Below are positions 6,801-7,127 of a DNA stretch of 7,127 nucleotides, piece after piece. The stretch covers positions 7,969 through 15,095 of the forward strand of contig DBME01000427.1 of the NCBI GenBank assembly GCA_002298155.1. The letters are read 5' to 3'. The notes under the pieces are model-generated. The model ran no database searches, was not told the DNA's origin, and worked only from the letters and a program-made list of their open reading frames with translations. Numbering within the stretch: position 1 is the first letter of the stretch; every line of letters begins with the position of its first letter. Position numbers and translations under genes: made by a program. The DNA comes from Holophagaceae bacterium UBA706. GTDB taxonomy: Bacteria; Acidobacteriota; Holophagae; Holophagales; Holophagaceae.

Positions 6801-7127
6801 GGCCAACGCCGGCCCGCTGGTCGGAACCCGCACCTGGGGCGGCCTGGTGGGCATCGGCGGCTACCCCCGCCTCATGGACGGCGGCGGCGTCACGGCCCCC
6901 CGCTGGGCCATCTACGGCACCCAGGGCCAGTGGGAGGTGGAGAACATCGGCATCGCCCCGGACGTGGAGGTGGAGATGGATCCCGCCCAGGTGCGCCTGG
7001 GCCATGATCCCCAGCTGGAGCGGGGCGTGAAGGCGGCCCTGGACCTGCTGTCGAAGACGCCGGCGCCCGTGTTCCAGCGGCCGGTCTATCCCGACTACAA
7101 GCCCGTCCTCCCCGACACCGTCGACTA
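3844..7127 (+). CDS. Exported tricorn protease homologue (S41 family), cut at the right edge
   Basis: The frame is open from the ATG at 3844 to the window end, 1,094 codons plus 'TA', which could begin a stop or a Tyr codon. Tricorn proteases are about this long, so the protein is nearly complete. Residues 1-22 form a signal peptide (LGALIGTSLCLALTGAAPA), so it acts in the periplasm or outside, unlike cytosolic archaeal tricorn. Beta-propeller blades carry repeated SPDG/SPDS turns (at about 72, 161, 355, 402, 447; TPDG at 116), spanning roughly 30-690. A Lys/Ala/Pro-rich charged linker interrupts at 540-566. Then come the C1 domain, a PDZ domain (about 765-860, GVNVAPGEFLLAVDG at 806-820) and the C2 domain. 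His753 (VGHTF), Ser975 (SGSGGD), Gly928 (NHGG) and Glu1033 (VENIG) match archaeal tricorn His746, Ser965, Gly918 and Glu1023. The tetrad Ser745 is replaced by Gly752, and the residue after the nucleophile is Gly976 rather than Asp. The family cuts oligopeptides into very short peptides. The neighbouring divergent acidic amino-acid symporter suggests nutrient use. Confidence 0.95.
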   Translation, partial: MRHLGALIGTSLCLALTGAAPAPPPLLLQEPSLSATRIAFAYAGQIWTVPREGGAARNLVEGQGRCRRPVFSPDGMSIAFTATYDGNTDVYVVSAEGGEPHRLTWHPGADVAVGWTPDGKNILFNSQRVTVRDTPQLFTVPAAGGPPTQVPLPSGVEGAYSPDGTHLAYTPFDQWQPAWKKYRGGQTSRIWVADLKDSSIQKIPRANSNDRNPLWVGDKVYFLSDRNGPTTLFVFDPAKGGVAEVVSNPKGFDIATASAGPGGIVYHQFGSLKLFDFATGTSRKVPVTLTADLPQVRPHFEHLDPRQVLHAALSPSGKRALFEARGEILSVPAEKGDVRNLSQTPGAADRDPAWSPDGKWVAWFSDEGGEYALHLRAPDGMGPVRRIALGEPPSFFYAPQWSPDSRRIAFTDKRLNLWVVDLDKPTPVKVDQDRYDSPFYRLEPSWSPDSKWIAYAKQLPNHLHGLFAYNVAEAKTHALTDGMSDAYAPTFDRNGKHLYFIATTGVGLGAGWLDMSSMGRAVDRNVYALVLRKYLPSPLAPESDEEAVKADPKPEAKPAADEKKIPDVKIDFEGLDQRIIALPIQRANFSGLAAGAEGVIFATADPSALTDSDYVEEREFPQEVTRFDLKARKAEKFLEGADAGSFTVSADGSKVLYAQQGKWMITGSDKAPKPGDGALKMDFQVWVDPRAEWRQMYHETWRIERDFLYDPRAHGLDLKRAEKLYEPFLGGIAGRQDLNVLFEEMTGHLTVGHTFVRGGALPRQTPVNVGLLGADFKVVDGRFQFERILGGENWNPKLTAPLTQPGVNVAPGEFLLAVDGHDLKADADIYRAFQGLAGRQTVLTVGPKADGSGSRQVTVVPVGNEGNLRLRSWMEANRRKVDELSGGKVAYVYIPDTANEGFVNFNRYYFSQVEKAAVVLDERFNHGGEIADYIVDQLKRTPQMINAGREGEAMVEPAQAIFGPKVMLINEQSGSGGDALPWLFHKANAGPLVGTRTWGGLVGIGGYPRLMDGGGVTAPRWAIYGTQGQWEVENIGIAPDVEVEMDPAQVRLGHDPQLERGVKAALDLLSKTPAPVFQRPVYPDYKPVLPDTVD

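Noticed and set aside
3778..7005. A 1,075-codon open frame on the minus strand opposite the tricorn gene
   Set aside because: It is the mirror of the tricorn gene's strong G/C third-position bias. The translation is a low-complexity run of Gly/Val/His/Leu/Ala/Glu with no fold signature, while the plus strand carries a full, motif-rich protease.

Overview
This is a 7.1 kb window of G+C-rich bacterial chromosome with strong G/C preference at third codon positions. It holds seven protein genes, two of which run off the window edges. I see no RNA gene, mobile element, CRISPR array or integration scar. The mix of a secreted tricorn-type protease, an Ig-like secreted protein and several lineage-specific small proteins best fits Acidobacteriota, perhaps the Holophagae (Geothrix/Mesoterricola type). 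That placement is an inference from style and gene content; there is no marker gene here to prove it.

Layout. A minus-strand gene for a secreted Ig-like protein enters from the left edge and starts at 346. It is divergent from a plus-strand gene for a secreted protein of unknown function (433-1221). The 86 bp between them contain an 18-bp near-perfect palindrome (371-388) and a -10-like box. Three more plus-strand genes follow: a two-helix membrane protein with a PH-like tail (1295-1795), a 69-residue helical protein (1830-2039) and a DUF6506-type small protein (2052-2372). The last two are 12 bp apart and look co-transcribed. They converge, with only a 6-bp gap, on a minus-strand glutamate/aspartate-type cation symporter (2379-3698).

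From a 145-bp AT-rich divergent control region, the right half is filled by an exported tricorn protease homologue (3844 to the right edge). It has signal peptide, beta-propellers, PDZ and S41-type catalytic domains. About 1,094 codons are present and the C-terminus is essentially complete.

Working together. The clearest functional pairing is the divergent tricorn protease and acidic amino-acid symporter. A cell-envelope protease that trims peptides next to a glutamate/aspartate importer suggests peptide scavenging; this is inferred from arrangement and family knowledge. The small genes on the left show no obvious shared pathway. No clear undescribed multi-gene system is visible. The most interesting items are the palindrome at 371-388, the altered residues around the tricorn active site, and the orphan secreted and small proteins.
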